DNA of 64,000 bases, taken from the NCBI RefSeq assembly GCF_024707505.1, contig NZ_CP102604.1, positions 4,030,001-4,094,000 on the forward strand, read 5' to 3'. The position numbers and the translations under genes are program-made. The first letter of the stretch is position 1. The number at the start of each line of letters is the position of its first letter. The DNA is from Pantoea sp. SOD02 (GTDB lineage Bacteria; Pseudomonadota; Gammaproteobacteria; Enterobacterales; Enterobacteriaceae). Shown one piece after another: positions 8,717 through 21,051 of this stretch. The notes beneath the pieces are model-generated. The model was not told where the DNA came from. It did no database searches and saw only the letters and a program-made list of their open reading frames with translations.

Positions 8717-10090
8717 TTAACCTAAACGCTTCTGCGCTTCGCCGATGGCGAAGGCGACCTGCTGAGGCGACACGCCACCCTGCGCATTACGCTTATCGAG
8801 ACAGGATTGCAGCGACAGAATCGGATACACGTCATCCTCAATCACCGCACTGAACTGCTTTAACTGCGCCAAAGTCAGTGCTTCCAGCGCCACGCCCTGC
8901 TTGATCGCTTCCACCACGGTTTCACCGACAATGTGGTGCGCTTCGCGGAACGGAACGCCTTTTGCCACCAGATAATCGGCCAGCTCGGTAGAGTTAGCGT
9001 AGCCCTGCTCAGCGGCTTCCTGGCAACGCGGACGTTTTACCTGAATGCCATCCAGCACCAGCACCGACATATGCAGGCAGTCGAGCCAGGTATCAAGCGC
9101 ATCGAACAGCCCTTCTTTGTCTTCCTGCATATCTTTGTTGTACGCCAGCGGCAGGCCTTTCAACGTCATCATCATGCCTGTCAATGCGCCCTGCACACGG
9201 CCACATTTGCCACGGATCAGCTCCAGCGCATCCGGGTTTTTCTTCTGCGGCATCAGCGAAGAGCCGGAAGTGACTTTATCAGAGAGCTCAAGGAAGCCCG
9301 CTTCACCGGTGTTGAAGAAGATCAGGTCTTCGGCAAAGCGTGAAAGATGCACCATACCAATCGAGGCGTCTGACAGCAGCTCCAGCACGTGATCGCGATC
9401 GGAAACGGTATCGAGGCTGTTACGCGTGGCAGAAGCAAAACCTAACCAGCCGGCCAGCTGCTGACGATCAATCTCGTAAGCGGTACCGGCCAGCGCGCCG
9501 CAACCCAGCGGACTGACATCCATACGCTTCAGTGCATCCTGCAAACGGCTCTCGTCACGCGCCAGCATTTCAACGTACGCCAGGCACCAATGCGCGAAAG
9601 TCACCGGCTGCGCACGCTGCAGGTGCGTATAACCTGGCATCACCGCGTCCTGATTGGCTTCTGCCGTGGCAACCAGCGCCGACTGCAGTTCGCGCGTCGC
9701 CTCCAGCAGCACGGCAACCTGCTCTTTGCACCACAGTTTCAGATCGGTCGCGACCTGATCGTTACGGCTACGGCCGGTGTGCAATTTCTTGCCCAGCGCG
9801 CCGACTTTATCGATCAGCTTGCCTTCCACCCAGCTGTGAATATCTTCCGCATCGCTTTGCAGAATCTGCTCCGGATTGGCGCGTACCTCGGCCAGCAGCT
9901 CATTTAACGCGCTTTCCAGCTGTTGCTGCTCTTCATTGGTCAGCACGTTGACCGTTACCAGCGCTTTTGACCAGGCAATCGAGCCGGTAATGTCCTGCTC
10001 GGCCAGGCGATAGTCAAAACGCAGCGAGTCGTTGAACTGTTTGAACCGTTGGTCTGCTGCCTGCGAAAAACGTCCGCCCCAAAGTGCCAT
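8717..10090 (-). CDS. argH: argininosuccinate lyase
   Basis: Last step of arginine synthesis: splits argininosuccinate into arginine and fumarate. The 457 aa match E. coli ArgH. The fumarase/aspartase signature [12 protein letters not shown] lies around residues 281-292, and the catalytic His is in [11 protein letters not shown] near residue 160. The start [16 protein letters not shown] at 10090 is chosen by homology. It is the final gene of argCBGH, separated from argG by 75 bp that contain a terminator-like hairpin, so its transcript level may differ from the upstream genes. Confidence 0.97.
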   Translation of the reverse strand: MALWGGRFSQAADQRFKQFNDSLRFDYRLAEQDITGSIAWSKALVTVNVLTNEEQQQLESALNELLAEVRANPEQILQSDAEDIHSWVEGKLIDKVGALGKKLHTGRSRNDQVATDLKLWCKEQVAVLLEATRELQSALVATAEANQDAVMPGYTHLQRAQPVTFAHWCLAYVEMLARDESRLQDALKRMDVSPLGCGALAGTAYEIDRQQLAGWLGFASATRNSLDTVSDRDHVLELLSDASIGMVHLSRFAEDLIFFNTGEAGFLELSDKVTSGSSLMPQKKNPDALELIRGKCGRVQGALTGMMMTLKGLPLAYNKDMQEDKEGLFDALDTWLDCLHMSVLVLDGIQVKRPRCQEAAEQGYANSTELADYLVAKGVPFREAHHIVGETVVEAIKQGVALEALTLAQLKQFSAVIEDDVYPILSLQSCLDKRNAQGGVSPQQVAFAIGEAQKRLG

Positions 10091-10116
10091 CTGAATTACT
10101 CCTGAATCCGTTATAG

Positions 10117-10137
10117 AAAAGGCGGCCCGAAGCCGCC
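10117..10137 (-). terminator. terminator-like hairpin between argG and argH
   Basis: On the minus strand GGCGGC-TTCGG-GCCGCC is followed by TTTTCTAT. The T tract is short and argH starts 27 bp later, so partial termination or RNA end protection is more likely than a full stop. Confidence 0.55.
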
Positions 10138-10165
10138 CTTGCAAATTATGTCGATTGCCGCGGTA

Positions 10166-11383
10166 TTACTTCTTCTGCTCGTTCAGCGCGCGAATGCGTG
10201 AAGAGAGTGAGAACAAGCGGATAAAGCCGCCCGCGTGACGGTGATCGTAAACTTCGTCTTCGCCAAAGGTAGCGAACTCTTCTGAATACAGGCTGTTAAC
10301 AGAGGTTTTCTGAATCGCCGTGGCGTGGCCTTTGTACAGCTGCAGTACCACTTCGCCGTTCACCTCTTCTGCCAGTGATTCAGCAGCGGCCTGGATGGAT
10401 TTACGCAGCGGCGCGAACCAGCGGCCATCGTAAACCACGTAAGACATTTCATGGCCCAGTTGCTCACGCCATTTGAAGCTATCGCGATCCAGCACCAGCT
10501 GTTCAACCGCACGCAGCGCATTCACCATGATGGTGCCGCCCGGGGTTTCGTAGCAGCCGCGAGACTTGATGCCTACCAGACGGTTTTCCACGATGTCGAT
10601 ACGACCGACGCCGTGTTTCGCACCCAGCACGTTGAGTTTTTCCAGGCACTGGAACGGGCTCAGCTTCTCGCCGTTCACTGCGACAACGCGACCTTTCTCA
10701 ACGGTAACGGTGACGTTTTCTGGCTGATCTGGCGCTTCCAGTGGATCAACGGTCCACACCCAGCAATCTTTGTTCGGGGCATTGGCTGGGCTTTCCAGCA
10801 CGCCACCTTCGGTAGAGATGTGCCATGCGTTCTCATCACGGCTGTAGATTTTTTCCAGCGACGCGGTGGTCGGGATATTGCGCTCTTTCAGGTAATCCAG
10901 CAGCGCCTCACGTGAACGCAGGTCCCATTCACGCCATGGCGCAACCACTTTCAGCTGTGGTGCCAGCGCGGTGTAGGTGGTTTCGAAGCGCACCTGATCG
11001 TTACCTTTACCGGTTGCGCCGTGGCACAGTGCATCTGCGCCCACTTTCAGCGCCAGCTCAACTTGGGCTTTGGCGATAATCGGACGCGCCATTGAGGTAC
11101 CCAGCAGGTAAGTACCTTCGTACAGTGCGCCAGTTTGCAGCACCGGATAAACGTATTCGCTGATGAACTCTTCACGCAGATCGGCCACGTGGCACTCAGA
11201 TGCACCTGACTGCAGTGCTTTCTTCTCAACGCCTTCTAAATCTGCCGGATCCTGGCCAATGTTCGCCACGAACGCCACCACTTCACAGCCGCCGTAGTTC
11301 TCTTTCAACCATGGAATGATGGCTGAAGTATCCAGACCGCCTGAGTAGGCCAGAACGATTTTTTTGATGTTTTGCGTGCTCAT
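10166..11383 (-). CDS. argG: argininosuccinate synthase
   Basis: Joins citrulline and aspartate with ATP to make argininosuccinate. The 405-residue protein has the N-type ATP pyrophosphatase loop AYSGGLDTS at residues 12-20, the [13 protein letters not shown] segment and the C-terminal [11 protein letters not shown]. It belongs to the shorter (about 400 aa) type, unlike the 447-aa E. coli ArgG that is encoded away from the other arg genes. Here it sits between argB (14 bp gap) and argH in one operon, as in several Enterobacterales outside the Escherichia group. Confidence 0.96.
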   Translation of the reverse strand: MSTQNIKKIVLAYSGGLDTSAIIPWLKENYGGCEVVAFVANIGQDPADLEGVEKKALQSGASECHVADLREEFISEYVYPVLQTGALYEGTYLLGTSMARPIIAKAQVELALKVGADALCHGATGKGNDQVRFETTYTALAPQLKVVAPWREWDLRSREALLDYLKERNIPTTASLEKIYSRDENAWHISTEGGVLESPANAPNKDCWVWTVDPLEAPDQPENVTVTVEKGRVVAVNGEKLSPFQCLEKLNVLGAKHGVGRIDIVENRLVGIKSRGCYETPGGTIMVNALRAVEQLVLDRDSFKWREQLGHEMSYVVYDGRWFAPLRKSIQAAAESLAEEVNGEVVLQLYKGHATAIQKTSVNSLYSEEFATFGEDEVYDHRHAGGFIRLFSLSSRIRALNEQKK

Positions 11384-11397
11384 GTCTTAATCCTTGA

Positions 11398-12171
11398 TTA
11401 TGCGAGAATCCGGGTGCCAATCGACACGCCGTTGAAAAGGGTTGGCAGTTGTTCAGCATGACGCCAGCTGGCGATATCGACCGGGCGACCGAGCGTGCGA
11501 GCGGCATCGAGCGCCGCGTTCACTTTCACGATCATGCCATCGGTGATGATGCCCTGCGCAATCAGCTGTTCCGCTTTCGCGGCGGTCATCTCTTCAATGC
11601 GTTGACCTTTGCCATCGAGAATGCCGCTAACGTCAGACAACAGCACTAAATCGGCACCAATGGTCGCCGCCAGCGCAGTCGCCGCCTGGTCAGCGTTGAC
11701 GTTCATCAACTCGCCGCCGTCGGTAATGCCAATTGAGCTGATTACCGGCATGTAGCCCGCCGCCAGCAGCGTGTTCACCAGCGCCGGATTGCCAGGCGTT
11801 GCGTTGCCAACATGTCCCAGCTCTTCATCGAACTGCGCCACATTAACCAAACCGGCGTCGCCGAGGCACAAACCCACTGCGCCGATGCCATATTTCTTCG
11901 CCCACGCCAGCAGCGTTTTGTTGGCGGTACCGGCTAACGCACCGGTAATAATGTCAATCTGATCGGCTGGCGTCACGCGCAAACCGTTCTTCTTTTTCAC
12001 CGGCAGCGCGAGCTTCTTCATCAGCTCGTCCACCACGCAACCACCGCCGTGCACAATGATCAGCGGACGCTGATGTTCATTGCGGTACGCCAGCAGGGCA
12101 TCAAACAGACGGGCCAGCGCTTCTTCGCTATCCAGCAGCACGCCACCCAGTTTAATGATCAATGGATTCAT
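11398..12171 (-). CDS. argB: acetylglutamate kinase
   Basis: Second step of arginine synthesis: phosphorylates N-acetylglutamate. The 257-aa protein is an amino-acid kinase with the N-terminal [11 protein letters not shown], the glycine loop [11 protein letters not shown] around residues 40-51, and [13 protein letters not shown] in the C-terminal half. It lacks the N-terminal extension found in arginine-inhibited forms, consistent with control at the E. coli-type acetylglutamate synthase instead. It lies 15 bp after argC and 14 bp before argG. Confidence 0.96.
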   Translation of the reverse strand: MNPLIIKLGGVLLDSEEALARLFDALLAYRNEHQRPLIIVHGGGCVVDELMKKLALPVKKKNGLRVTPADQIDIITGALAGTANKTLLAWAKKYGIGAVGLCLGDAGLVNVAQFDEELGHVGNATPGNPALVNTLLAAGYMPVISSIGITDGGELMNVNADQAATALAATIGADLVLLSDVSGILDGKGQRIEEMTAAKAEQLIAQGIITDGMIVKVNAALDAARTLGRPVDIASWRHAEQLPTLFNGVSIGTRILA

Positions 12172-12186
12172 TGCGTTATCCGTTCG

Positions 12187-13191
12187 TTAAATCAAAGACA
12201 GCGTTTCGGGGAAGCCGAAACGAATGTTCAAACACTGAACCGCCTGCGATGAGGCGCCTTTCAGCAGGTTATCTTCGGCAGCCACCACAATCAGGTGCTC
12301 GCCTTGCATGGCGAAGCCGATGTCGCAAAACGGCAAACCGACCACCGCTTTCAGCGCCGGTACGCCTTTGTCATACACGCGCACCAGCGGTTTGTCGTGG
12401 TATGCATTATGGAAAGCATCCGCCACATCCTGCTGCGTCACGCCCGCTTTCAGGCGGCAGGTAGTGGTCGACAAAATACCGCGCGGGAAGCTGCCCAGAT
12501 GTGGCGTGAAGATCACCGGCGTACCGAGATGTGCCACGATTTCCGGGTGATGACGGTGATTAAACAGGCCGTACGGCTGCAAGCTCACTTCACAGAAGCT
12601 GGTGCCAACGTTGGCTTTGCGCCCTGCACCGCTCACGCCGCTGGTGGCGTTAATCACTGGCCACTGTGCATCGTTAAGCAAGCCCGCTGCGATCAGCGGT
12701 TTCAGCGAAAGCTGGGCTGCGGTTGGGTAGCAACCCGGCACCGCAACCAGCTCCGCATCTTTGATTTTGTCGTGCTGCCATTCGGCCAGGCCGTAAACCG
12801 CCTTATCCAGCCAATCCTGATGCTGATGGCTGAAACCGTAATATTGGGTATAGAAAGCGTCGTCGTTTACGCGGAACGCGCCGGAGAGATCGAACACCAC
12901 GCAACCGGCTTTGAGGAATTCAGGTGCCAGATCGTGGCTGACTTCATGGGCGGTGGCGAGGAACACCACATCCACTTTGTCGGCCCATTCAGCGGCGTCG
13001 CTCAGCGGCTGCAGCGGCAAATCGACAATGCCTTTGAGTTGCGGATGCAAATCCGACAATAACTTTCCAGCATCCGGGCTTTGCGCTGAAACCGCCAAAG
13101 CGGTTATGTTCATATGCGGATGGCGATTCAGGTAGGTGGCAAGCTCTACGCCAGCGTAACCACTGGCACCAACGATCAGCGTATTCAACAT
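12187..13191 (-). CDS. argC: N-acetyl-gamma-glutamyl-phosphate reductase
   Basis: Third step of arginine synthesis: NADPH-dependent reduction of N-acetylglutamyl phosphate to the semialdehyde. The 334 aa show the Rossmann start [18 protein letters not shown] and the catalytic Cys154 in VPGCYPTAA. The open frame runs 62 codons further upstream through the ARG boxes; the ATG at 13191 is the family start. It is first gene of the argCBGH operon, divergent from argE, with a shared ArgR operator. Confidence 0.97.
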   Translation of the reverse strand: MLNTLIVGASGYAGVELATYLNRHPHMNITALAVSAQSPDAGKLLSDLHPQLKGIVDLPLQPLSDAAEWADKVDVVFLATAHEVSHDLAPEFLKAGCVVFDLSGAFRVNDDAFYTQYYGFSHQHQDWLDKAVYGLAEWQHDKIKDAELVAVPGCYPTAAQLSLKPLIAAGLLNDAQWPVINATSGVSGAGRKANVGTSFCEVSLQPYGLFNHRHHPEIVAHLGTPVIFTPHLGSFPRGILSTTTCRLKAGVTQQDVADAFHNAYHDKPLVRVYDKGVPALKAVVGLPFCDIGFAMQGEHLIVVAAEDNLLKGASSQAVQCLNIRFGFPETLSLI

Positions 13192-13294
13192 CAGGCTGTA
13201 TACCTTATTACAGTCACGTATCGGGTCGCGGCCTTGCCCCGTTGCCCAGAATGCCGTTTGCAGAAGATTTGATGCTTCACATGCAAGCGACGTT

Positions 13295-13333
13295 ATTGTA
13301 TTTTTATTCACTATTAATGCATGAATATTGATA
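13295..13333. promoter_or_regulatory. tandem ARG boxes (ArgR operator) between argC and argE
   Basis: Two 18 bp imperfect palindromes separated by 3 bp: ATTGTATTTTTATTCACT at 13295-13312 and AATGCATGAATATTGATA at 13316-13333. Both fit the ARG-box core TGNAT-N4-ATNCA, and the 3 bp spacing is the standard arrangement for one ArgR hexamer. The site controls both divergent promoters. Confidence 0.85.
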
Positions 13334-13358
13334 CATCCTAACCCAAGGACCGTCAACA

Positions 13359-14507
13359 GTGAAGACAAAATTACCACCTTTTATCGAACTCTACCGCCAG
13401 TTGATTGCCACGCCATCAATCAGCGCAACCGATAGCGCACTGGATCAGAGTAATGAAACTTTAATCAATTTGCTGGCCGGCTGGTTCCGCGATATTGGCT
13501 TCAGTGTAGAAGTGCAGCCTGTGCCTGGCACGCGGCATAAATTCAACATGCTGGCGCGCAGCGGATTGGGCACAGGCGGCCTGTTACTGGCCGGTCATAC
13601 CGACACCGTTCCCTACGATGATGGCCGCTGGACGCGCGATCCCTTCACGCTGACGGAACACGACAACAAGCTTTACGGCCTGGGCACCGCCGATATGAAA
13701 GGCTTCTTTGCCTTTATTCTGGATGCGCTGCGTGACGTTGACGTGACCAAACTCAGCAAGCCGCTCTACATCCTCGCCACCGCCGATGAAGAGACCACCA
13801 TGGCGGGCGCGAAGTATTTCTCTGAATCAACGCAACTGCGTCCGGATTGCGCCATCATCGGCGAGCCAACCTCGCTCAAGCCGGTGCGCGCGCACAAAGG
13901 TCATCTGTCGAATGTGATTCGTATTCAGGGACAATCGGGCCACTCCAGCGATCCGTCACGCGGCGTCAACGCCATTGAGCTGATGCATGAATCCATCACC
14001 CAACTGATGCAGTTGCGAAACACGCTGAAAGAGCGTTACAACCACGATGGGTTTGCCATTCCTTATCCAACCATGAACTTCGGCCATATACATGGTGGCG
14101 ACGCCGCTAACCGCATTTGCGCCTGCTGTGAATTGCATATGGATATTCGTCCGCTGCCGGGCTTAACCCTGAGCGATTTAGATGGTCTGCTGAATGACGC
14201 GCTGGCACCGGTGAGTGCACGCTGGCCAGGACGATTAACCGTGGGTGAACTGCATCCGCCGATTCCAGGCTACGAATGCCCGGCCGATCATGAGCTGGTG
14301 CAAGTGGTGGAGAAGCTGCTGGGCGTGCCAACCGAAGTGGTGAACTATTGCACTGAAGCGCCTTTTATCCAGCAATTGTGCCCAACGCTGGTTTTAGGCC
14401 CGGGATCTATCAATCAAGCCCACCAACCTGATGAGTTTATTGATACCGCATTTATCAAGCCGACTCATGCGCTTATCACTCAAGTCGTGCAGCATTTTTG
14501 TCATTGA
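13359..14507 (+). CDS. argE: acetylornithine deacetylase
   Basis: Removes the acetyl group from N2-acetylornithine to give ornithine. It is a metal-dependent M20-family hydrolase of 382 aa. Metal-site motifs are [15 protein letters not shown] near residues 77-91, DEETTMAG near residue 145 and [14 protein letters not shown]. The start codon is GTG at 13359, fixed by the N-terminus [20 protein letters not shown]. It is divergent from argC; presence of argE implies the linear acetyl pathway rather than the ArgJ cycle. Confidence 0.96.
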   Translation: MKTKLPPFIELYRQLIATPSISATDSALDQSNETLINLLAGWFRDIGFSVEVQPVPGTRHKFNMLARSGLGTGGLLLAGHTDTVPYDDGRWTRDPFTLTEHDNKLYGLGTADMKGFFAFILDALRDVDVTKLSKPLYILATADEETTMAGAKYFSESTQLRPDCAIIGEPTSLKPVRAHKGHLSNVIRIQGQSGHSSDPSRGVNAIELMHESITQLMQLRNTLKERYNHDGFAIPYPTMNFGHIHGGDAANRICACCELHMDIRPLPGLTLSDLDGLLNDALAPVSARWPGRLTVGELHPPIPGYECPADHELVQVVEKLLGVPTEVVNYCTEAPFIQQLCPTLVLGPGSINQAHQPDEFIDTAFIKPTHALITQVVQHFCH

Positions 14508-14764
14508 TGAACAACAGATGGGGCATTTCACTGTTAAATCAGCAAATTGCCCCGTCATTGTTCGGGATTTGATAATAAGAATAACTTATCTCGCTTCGCT
14601 GCAAGCAAATTCTTTGAATTTCCGCCATTTAGCAGCACATTTACGTAGATTTAAGGCAATTGACGTGCAGGAAGATACGTGGCTAGATAAAAGACGATGT
14701 TATGCCCGTGGGTAAATAATTCCCGTGGGGATATTTAAAAAGATGATGAGGGTGTCAGGGTCCA

Positions 14765-17416
14765 ATGAACGAACAATATTCCGCAATGCGAAGTAATGTC
14801 AGTATGCTCGGCAAACTGCTCGGGGATACGATTAAGGATGCACTAGGAGAGAACATCCTCGACCAGGTGGAGACCATCCGTAAACTCTCTAAGTCATCCC
14901 GTGCGGGAAATGACACCCATCGTCAGGAACTGCTGACCACGCTGCAAAATCTGTCGAATGACGAGCTGCTGCCGGTGGCGCGTGCCTTTAGCCAGTTCCT
15001 TAATCTCACCAACGTCGCTGAACAGTACCAAACCATTTCGCGTAGCGGTGATGGCGCGAACCATCCTGAACTGCTGAAAAAGACTTTCGAGCGCCTGAAA
15101 CAGCAAGGCGATATCAGCGAAGCGGCAATCCGTCAGTCGATTGAAGAGCTGTCGTTGGAGCTGGTGCTGACTGCGCACCCCACCGAAATTACCCGCCGCA
15201 CGCTGATCCATATGCTGGGCGAAGTGAACAGCTGCTTGCAGCAACTCGATCACAGCGATATTTCCGATTACGAGCGCACGCAGGTGATGCGCCGTCTGCG
15301 CCAGCTGGTGGCACAAGCGTGGCACACCGACGAAATCCGCAAATACCGTCCAACGCCAATCGATGAAGCCAAATGGGGCTTTGCCGTGGTGGAAAACAGC
15401 CTGTGGCAAGGCGTGCCAGCCTTCCTGCGTGAGCTGAACGAGCAAGTTGAAGAGACCTTTGGCATTAAGCTGCCGGTCGATTTCGTGCCGATTAAATTTA
15501 CCTCGTGGATGGGCGGCGACCGTGACGGCAACCCGAACGTCACCGCACCGATTACCCGCCACGCGATGCAGCTGAGCCGCTGGAAAGCCGCGGACCTGTT
15601 CCTGCGCGATATCGGCGTGCTGGTTTCTGAGCTGTCGATGTCCGAATGTAGCGACGAAGTGCGCGAGCTGTGCGGCGATCCGGAAGCGCTCGAGCCGTAC
15701 CGTATGGTGCTGAAGCGCATTCGCAGCCAGCTGATGACCACGCAGGCCTATCTTGGCCGCCGTCTGAAAGGCGAGCGCCTGCCGCGTCCGGCCGATCTGC
15801 TGGTCTCCAACGATCAGCTGTGGGAACCGCTGTTCGCTATCTACCAATCTCTGCAACAGTGCGGCATGGGCATCATCGCCAACGGCCAGCTGCTGGACAC
15901 GCTGCGCCGCGTGAAGTGTTTCGGCGTGCCGCTGGTACGTATCGATATCCGTCAGGAGAGCACCCGCCATACCCAGGCGATTGCCGAAGTGACGCGCTAT
16001 CTTGGCCTCGGTGATTACGAAAGCTGGTCAGAAGCCGATAAACAAGCCTTCCTGATCCGCGAACTGAATTCTAAGCGTCCGCTGTTGCCGCATCAGTGGG
16101 AACCGGGCGATGAGACGCGTGAAGTGCTGGATACCTGCAAAGTGGTGGCCGAAGCGCCGCAGGGTTCAATTGCTTCCTACGTGATATCCATGGCGAAAAC
16201 GCCGTCGGACGTGCTGGCAGTGCATCTGCTGCTGAAAGAAGCCGGCATTCCTTACGCCATGCCAGTTGCGCCACTGTTCGAAACCCTTGATGACCTGAAC
16301 AACGCCAACGATGTGATGACGCAGTTGCTGAACATCGACTGGTATCGCGGCTTTATCAACGGCAAACAGATGGTGATGATTGGCTATTCCGACTCAGCGA
16401 AAGATGCCGGTGTGATGGCCGCCAGCTGGGCGCAATATCAGGCGCAGGACGCGCTAATCAAAACCTGCGAGAGCGCGGGCATTACGCTGACGCTGTTCCA
16501 CGGACGCGGCGGCTCAATCGGTCGTGGCGGCGCGCCAGCCCATGCTGCGCTGTTGTCACAACCGCCAGGCAGCCTGAAAGGTGGCCTGCGCGTGACCGAA
16601 CAGGGCGAGATGATTCGCTTCAAATACGGTTTGCCAGAAGTCACCATCGCCAGCCTGTCGCTGTATACCGGTGCGATTCTGGAAGCCAACCTGCTGCCAC
16701 CGCCGGAACCAAAGCGCGAATGGCAGGAGATCATGAATGGTCTGTCGGCGCACTCCTGTGCGATGTATCGCGGTTATGTGCGTGAAAACCCAGACTTCGT
16801 GCCCTATTTCCGTTCAGCCACGCCAGAGCAGGAACTGGGCAAACTGCCGCTGGGTTCACGTCCGGCTAAACGTCGCCCAACCGGCGGTGTGGAATCGCTG
16901 CGTGCTATTCCATGGATCTTCGCCTGGACGCAGAATCGCCTGATGCTGCCAGCCTGGCTGGGCGCGGGTGCCGCGTTGCAGAAAGCGATGGATGAAGGTC
17001 ATCAGGATGAGCTGGAGAACATGTGCCGCGAGTGGCCGTTCTTCGCCACACGTCTTGGCATGCTGGAGATGGTGTTCTCGAAAGCCGATCTGTGGCTGGC
17101 GGAATATTACGATCAGCGTCTGGTGGATAAATCACTGTGGCCGCTCGGCAAGCAGCTGCGCGATCAGCTGGATGCGGATATCAAAGCGGTACTGACCATC
17201 GCTAACGATGCGCATTTGATGGCCGACCAACCATGGATTGCTGAATCTATCGCGCTGCGTAACGTCTATACCGATCCGCTGAACGTGTTGCAGGCTGAAC
17301 TGCTGCATCGTTCGCGTGCGCAGGAAGAGCGCGGAGATGAGCCTGATGCGCGTGTAGAACAAGCGCTGATGGTGACGATCGCGGGTGTCGCGGCGGGAAT
17401 GCGTAATACCGGTTAA
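14765..17416 (+). CDS. ppc: phosphoenolpyruvate carboxylase
   Basis: Anaplerotic enzyme that fixes bicarbonate onto PEP to form oxaloacetate, feeding among others the aspartate used by the neighbouring arg and met genes. The 883 aa equal E. coli Ppc. The catalytic His138 lies in [11 protein letters not shown] and the glycine-rich mobile loop is [14 protein letters not shown] near residues 579-592. The C-terminus MRNTG is the conserved end involved in catalysis. A 257 bp leader separates it from argE, and an intrinsic terminator and a REP copy follow. Confidence 0.98.
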   Translation: MNEQYSAMRSNVSMLGKLLGDTIKDALGENILDQVETIRKLSKSSRAGNDTHRQELLTTLQNLSNDELLPVARAFSQFLNLTNVAEQYQTISRSGDGANHPELLKKTFERLKQQGDISEAAIRQSIEELSLELVLTAHPTEITRRTLIHMLGEVNSCLQQLDHSDISDYERTQVMRRLRQLVAQAWHTDEIRKYRPTPIDEAKWGFAVVENSLWQGVPAFLRELNEQVEETFGIKLPVDFVPIKFTSWMGGDRDGNPNVTAPITRHAMQLSRWKAADLFLRDIGVLVSELSMSECSDEVRELCGDPEALEPYRMVLKRIRSQLMTTQAYLGRRLKGERLPRPADLLVSNDQLWEPLFAIYQSLQQCGMGIIANGQLLDTLRRVKCFGVPLVRIDIRQESTRHTQAIAEVTRYLGLGDYESWSEADKQAFLIRELNSKRPLLPHQWEPGDETREVLDTCKVVAEAPQGSIASYVISMAKTPSDVLAVHLLLKEAGIPYAMPVAPLFETLDDLNNANDVMTQLLNIDWYRGFINGKQMVMIGYSDSAKDAGVMAASWAQYQAQDALIKTCESAGITLTLFHGRGGSIGRGGAPAHAALLSQPPGSLKGGLRVTEQGEMIRFKYGLPEVTIASLSLYTGAILEANLLPPPEPKREWQEIMNGLSAHSCAMYRGYVRENPDFVPYFRSATPEQELGKLPLGSRPAKRRPTGGVESLRAIPWIFAWTQNRLMLPAWLGAGAALQKAMDEGHQDELENMCREWPFFATRLGMLEMVFSKADLWLAEYYDQRLVDKSLWPLGKQLRDQLDADIKAVLTIANDAHLMADQPWIAESIALRNVYTDPLNVLQAELLHRSRAQEERGDEPDARVEQALMVTIAGVAAGMRNTG

Positions 17417-17433
17417 TCGAGTGAAATGATGTG

Positions 17434-17460
17434 AAAAAGGAGCCAACCGGCTCCTTTTTT
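17434..17460 (+). terminator. ppc intrinsic terminator
   Basis: GGAGCC (17439-17444) and GGCTCC (17449-17454) form a hairpin with a 4-nt loop, followed by six T. It starts 22 bp after the ppc stop codon. Confidence 0.9.
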
Positions 17461-17470
17461 ATTGGATTTT

Positions 17471-17494
17471 GTAGGGTCGCCATTCATGGCGACC
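17471..17494 (+). repeat. REP-like palindrome, type A (single)
   Basis: A GTAG head is followed by GGTCGCC-ATTCAT-GGCGACC with a perfect stem. It lies 10 bp after the ppc terminator T tract and 7 bp before the metF stop codon, in the convergent ppc/metF interval. Confidence 0.75.
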
Positions 17495-17501
17495 GCCAAT
17501 C

Positions 17502-18425
<924 letters not shown>

Positions 18426-18445
18426 TTATTTTGCGGCCTTCGAAC

Positions 18446-18473
18446 ATCCATACGTTTAGACGTCCAGATGCAC
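18446..18473 (-). promoter_or_regulatory. MetJ operator (Met boxes) upstream of metF
   Basis: The stretch contains the Met-box-like octamers AGACGTCC (18458-18465) and AGATGCAC (18466-18473) in tandem, with the partial octamer CATACGTT on the other side. The consensus Met box is AGACGTCT in tandem 8 bp units. It lies 48-75 bp upstream of the metF start, as expected for repression by MetJ with S-adenosylmethionine. Confidence 0.65.
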
Positions 18474-18581
18474 AAAATGAACGATTCGCGCGCCAGCGTC
18501 AACAGAAAATTAATGTACGGGCGTGACAAATCTTCAATCAAGGTGAAAGCGTTTCATTATGCGCGGGAGAAGGTGAAGAGT

Positions 18582-18603
18582 GCAGACGGACGATGCCGTC
18601 TGC
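18582..18603 (-). other. perfect hairpin after metL, no T tract
   Basis: GCAGACGG (18582-18589) pairs perfectly with CCGTCTGC (18596-18603) around a 6-nt loop, 14 bp after the metL stop codon. On the minus strand the next bases are ACTCTTCACC, not a run of T, so it is a weak intrinsic terminator at best. It may mark the end of metBL mRNA by Rho-dependent termination and trimming. Confidence 0.45.
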
Positions 18604-18616
18604 AGAGTGAGACAGA

Positions 18617-21049
18617 TTACAGCAGCTGTGCGAGGCGGTTGATATCCGATTGCAGCGCGCCCGCTGTGACATCCCGGCCTGCGCCCGGTCCGCGAATCAC
18701 CAGCGGATTATCGCGATACCAGCGGCTTTCGATGGCAAACACGTTATCGCACGGCAGCAATGCGGCCAGCGGATGCTCGGGGCGTACCGCTTCCACGCCG
18801 ACGCGCGCTTTGCCATTGGCATCGAAGCGCGCCACGTAACGCAGCACTAAGCCCATCTCTTGCGCCGCTTCCAGACGCTGCAGCATCTGGTCATTCAGTT
18901 CGTCGGCGTTTTCGAAGAAGTGATCAATCGATTCACCGTCGCAAATCGCCGGCACCAGCGATTCAACACGCACCTGATCCGGCTCGATGTCGTAGCCCGC
19001 TTCACGCGCCAGAATCACCAGCTTGCGCATCACGTCCTGCCCGGACAAATCAACGCGCGGGTCCGGTTCGGTCAAGCCTTGCTGCCACGCCTGATCGACC
19101 AGCTCACTAAATGGCACCGTGCCGTCAAATTGCAGGAACAGCCAGGAAAGCGTGCCGGAGAAAATGCCGCTGATTGCCAGAATGCTATCGCCGCTTTCGC
19201 GCAAATCGCGCACCGTGTGATTGACCGGCAAACCGGCACCGACGGTGGCGTTATACAGCCAGTGACGACCGGTTTTGGCGAAAGCATCGCGCACCTGACG
19301 CCAGCTCTGACCACTCGACGCACCGGCAACCTTGTTGGCGCTGATAACGTGGAAGCCGTGGCTGGCGAAATCGTGATACTGCTGCGCCAACTGCTCGCTG
19401 GCGGTGACGTCCAGCACCACTAAATCATCGAACGGGTGCGCACGCATCCACAGGAACAGCGACTCTTCATCACGCTCGACCGCTTCATCATCAAAGAACG
19501 CCAATGCGCGGCTGGCTTCCAGACCGTCGTAGCTCAGCAAACTGCGGCTGCTGTCTGCGACGCCCGCCAGCACATACTCAAATCCCGTACGCGCCGACAA
19601 TGTTTCCTGCTCGCGGGCAAACAGCTCCAGCCAGCGTGAACCGATGTTGCCTTTGCCGAATAGCATCAAACCGATGCGTTTTTCTGCGCGGAACAGCGAC
19701 TGATGCAGTCCCTGAATCAGGTGCTGCGTCGGGCCGACGCGCAAGACCGCCACGATGCTGATGTGATCTTCCGATTGCCAGACAAACTCCACCGGCTGAT
19801 CTTTGATTTGCTGCCAGAAGCGATGGCTGTGCAGCGGATTACGCGTCACGCCTGCGCCCACCAAGGCCACCAGCGCTAAACCGTCGCGCAGCTGCAGATG
19901 GCCCGGCAGTGCGGCATCCTGCAATAGGTTGAAGGCGCTATTCACCACTTCCGAGGTGTAACACAGCTGCAGCAGGCGACGATCGGGATGCACGCCGATC
20001 GCCAGCGGACGCAGCTGCGCACGCTTCAGCAGCAGATCGATCTCTTTCTGCTGCGTTTTGAAATCGTGATTGTCGGGAATTTGAATCTCCACCAGACATA
20101 CATCATCGTGGCTGGTGACGATACGCGCGCCGGTGCCGGAGGCCAGCACGCGCTCAATGCGCGTCGAGCCCTGCTCCGGTTGATAGCTGCAACGCAGCTG
20201 CAAGTCGATGTCGCTGTTGGAAACCGGCTGCAAGGTACGAGTGTGCAGCACCGGCGCAGCCAGACGCGCCAGCTCGCTGGCTTCATCAAGACGCAGCAGC
20301 GGCAGCAGGCACGCATCAGAAACTTTGCGCGGATCGGCACTGTAAACGCCCGCCACATCGCTCCAGATGGTCACGCGCCCCACGCCCGCCAGCGCACCAA
20401 TCTGCGTTGCCGAGTAGTCCGAGCCGTTACGTCCGAGCAGCACGGTTTCACCCGCTTCGCTACGGCTGATAAATCCTGTCACCACCAAACGCTTATGCGG
20501 ATGCTGCGTTAACAGCTCCTGCAGCAGCGGCCATGATTTGCCTTCATCAACCTGCGGCTGCGCGGCACGTTCAGCACGCAGGAAGTCACGCGCATCAAGC
20601 CAGGCGGCTTCGATCTCGCGCTGGCTTAGCACCGCGGCCATCAAGCGCGCCGACCAGATTTCGCCGTGCCCCACCACTTCGGCATAGACCGCATCGGTGA
20701 TGGTGCCATCGAGCAGCGCCGCCAGTCTTTCCAGATCGCGTATAAAGGAAGACGTCAGGGTTTCGGCATATTCAGCAGGCAGCAGCGCAGCAATTAACTC
20801 GCTGTGAAAACGCCGTAAAGCCTGTTGCACCTGATGGGCAGATAAGCGATCGCTCTGGCTCAATTTCAGCCAGCTGATCAACTGGTTAGTGGTGCTGCCT
20901 GCGGCAGAGACCACCATTAAGTCGCCTGGCTGGCTGTAATCCGCCATGATGCTGGCCACGCGCTGATAGCAACGTGCGTCGGCCAGGCTACTGCCACCAA
21001 ATTTATGCAACTGCTTGATCGGCGTTCCCGCGCCCACTGAACTCGTCAT
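18617..21049 (-). CDS. metL: bifunctional aspartokinase II / homoserine dehydrogenase II
   Basis: Carries out the first and third steps of the aspartate pathway for methionine: aspartate to aspartyl phosphate, and aspartate semialdehyde to homoserine. The 810 aa equal the E. coli length. The N-terminal kinase has KFGGSSLAD at residues 12-20, a central ACT-like linker covers roughly residues 310-450, and the dehydrogenase Rossmann start LMLFGKGNIGSRWLEL lies near residue 462. The start is only 2 bp after the metB stop, so metB and metL are translated from one message under the shared MetJ operator. Confidence 0.97.
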   Translation of the reverse strand: MTSSVGAGTPIKQLHKFGGSSLADARCYQRVASIMADYSQPGDLMVVSAAGSTTNQLISWLKLSQSDRLSAHQVQQALRRFHSELIAALLPAEYAETLTSSFIRDLERLAALLDGTITDAVYAEVVGHGEIWSARLMAAVLSQREIEAAWLDARDFLRAERAAQPQVDEGKSWPLLQELLTQHPHKRLVVTGFISRSEAGETVLLGRNGSDYSATQIGALAGVGRVTIWSDVAGVYSADPRKVSDACLLPLLRLDEASELARLAAPVLHTRTLQPVSNSDIDLQLRCSYQPEQGSTRIERVLASGTGARIVTSHDDVCLVEIQIPDNHDFKTQQKEIDLLLKRAQLRPLAIGVHPDRRLLQLCYTSEVVNSAFNLLQDAALPGHLQLRDGLALVALVGAGVTRNPLHSHRFWQQIKDQPVEFVWQSEDHISIVAVLRVGPTQHLIQGLHQSLFRAEKRIGLMLFGKGNIGSRWLELFAREQETLSARTGFEYVLAGVADSSRSLLSYDGLEASRALAFFDDEAVERDEESLFLWMRAHPFDDLVVLDVTASEQLAQQYHDFASHGFHVISANKVAGASSGQSWRQVRDAFAKTGRHWLYNATVGAGLPVNHTVRDLRESGDSILAISGIFSGTLSWLFLQFDGTVPFSELVDQAWQQGLTEPDPRVDLSGQDVMRKLVILAREAGYDIEPDQVRVESLVPAICDGESIDHFFENADELNDQMLQRLEAAQEMGLVLRYVARFDANGKARVGVEAVRPEHPLAALLPCDNVFAIESRWYRDNPLVIRGPGAGRDVTAGALQSDINRLAQLL

Positions 21050-21051
21050 GA

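Noticed and set aside
12295..13062. 255-codon plus-strand frame antisense to argC
   Set aside because: No ribosome site or recognisable protein; argC is certain on the other strand.
14431..14715. 94-codon plus-strand frame overlapping the argE end and ppc leader
   Set aside because: Out of frame with argE, no ribosome site, no homology seen.
14705..14731. Direct repeat CCCGTGGG twice in the ppc leader
   Set aside because: Only 8 bp and found once as a pair; chance cannot be excluded.
14894..15970. 358-codon minus-strand frame inside ppc
   Set aside because: His/Arg/Gln-rich translation without any motif, wholly inside ppc; mirror-frame artefact.
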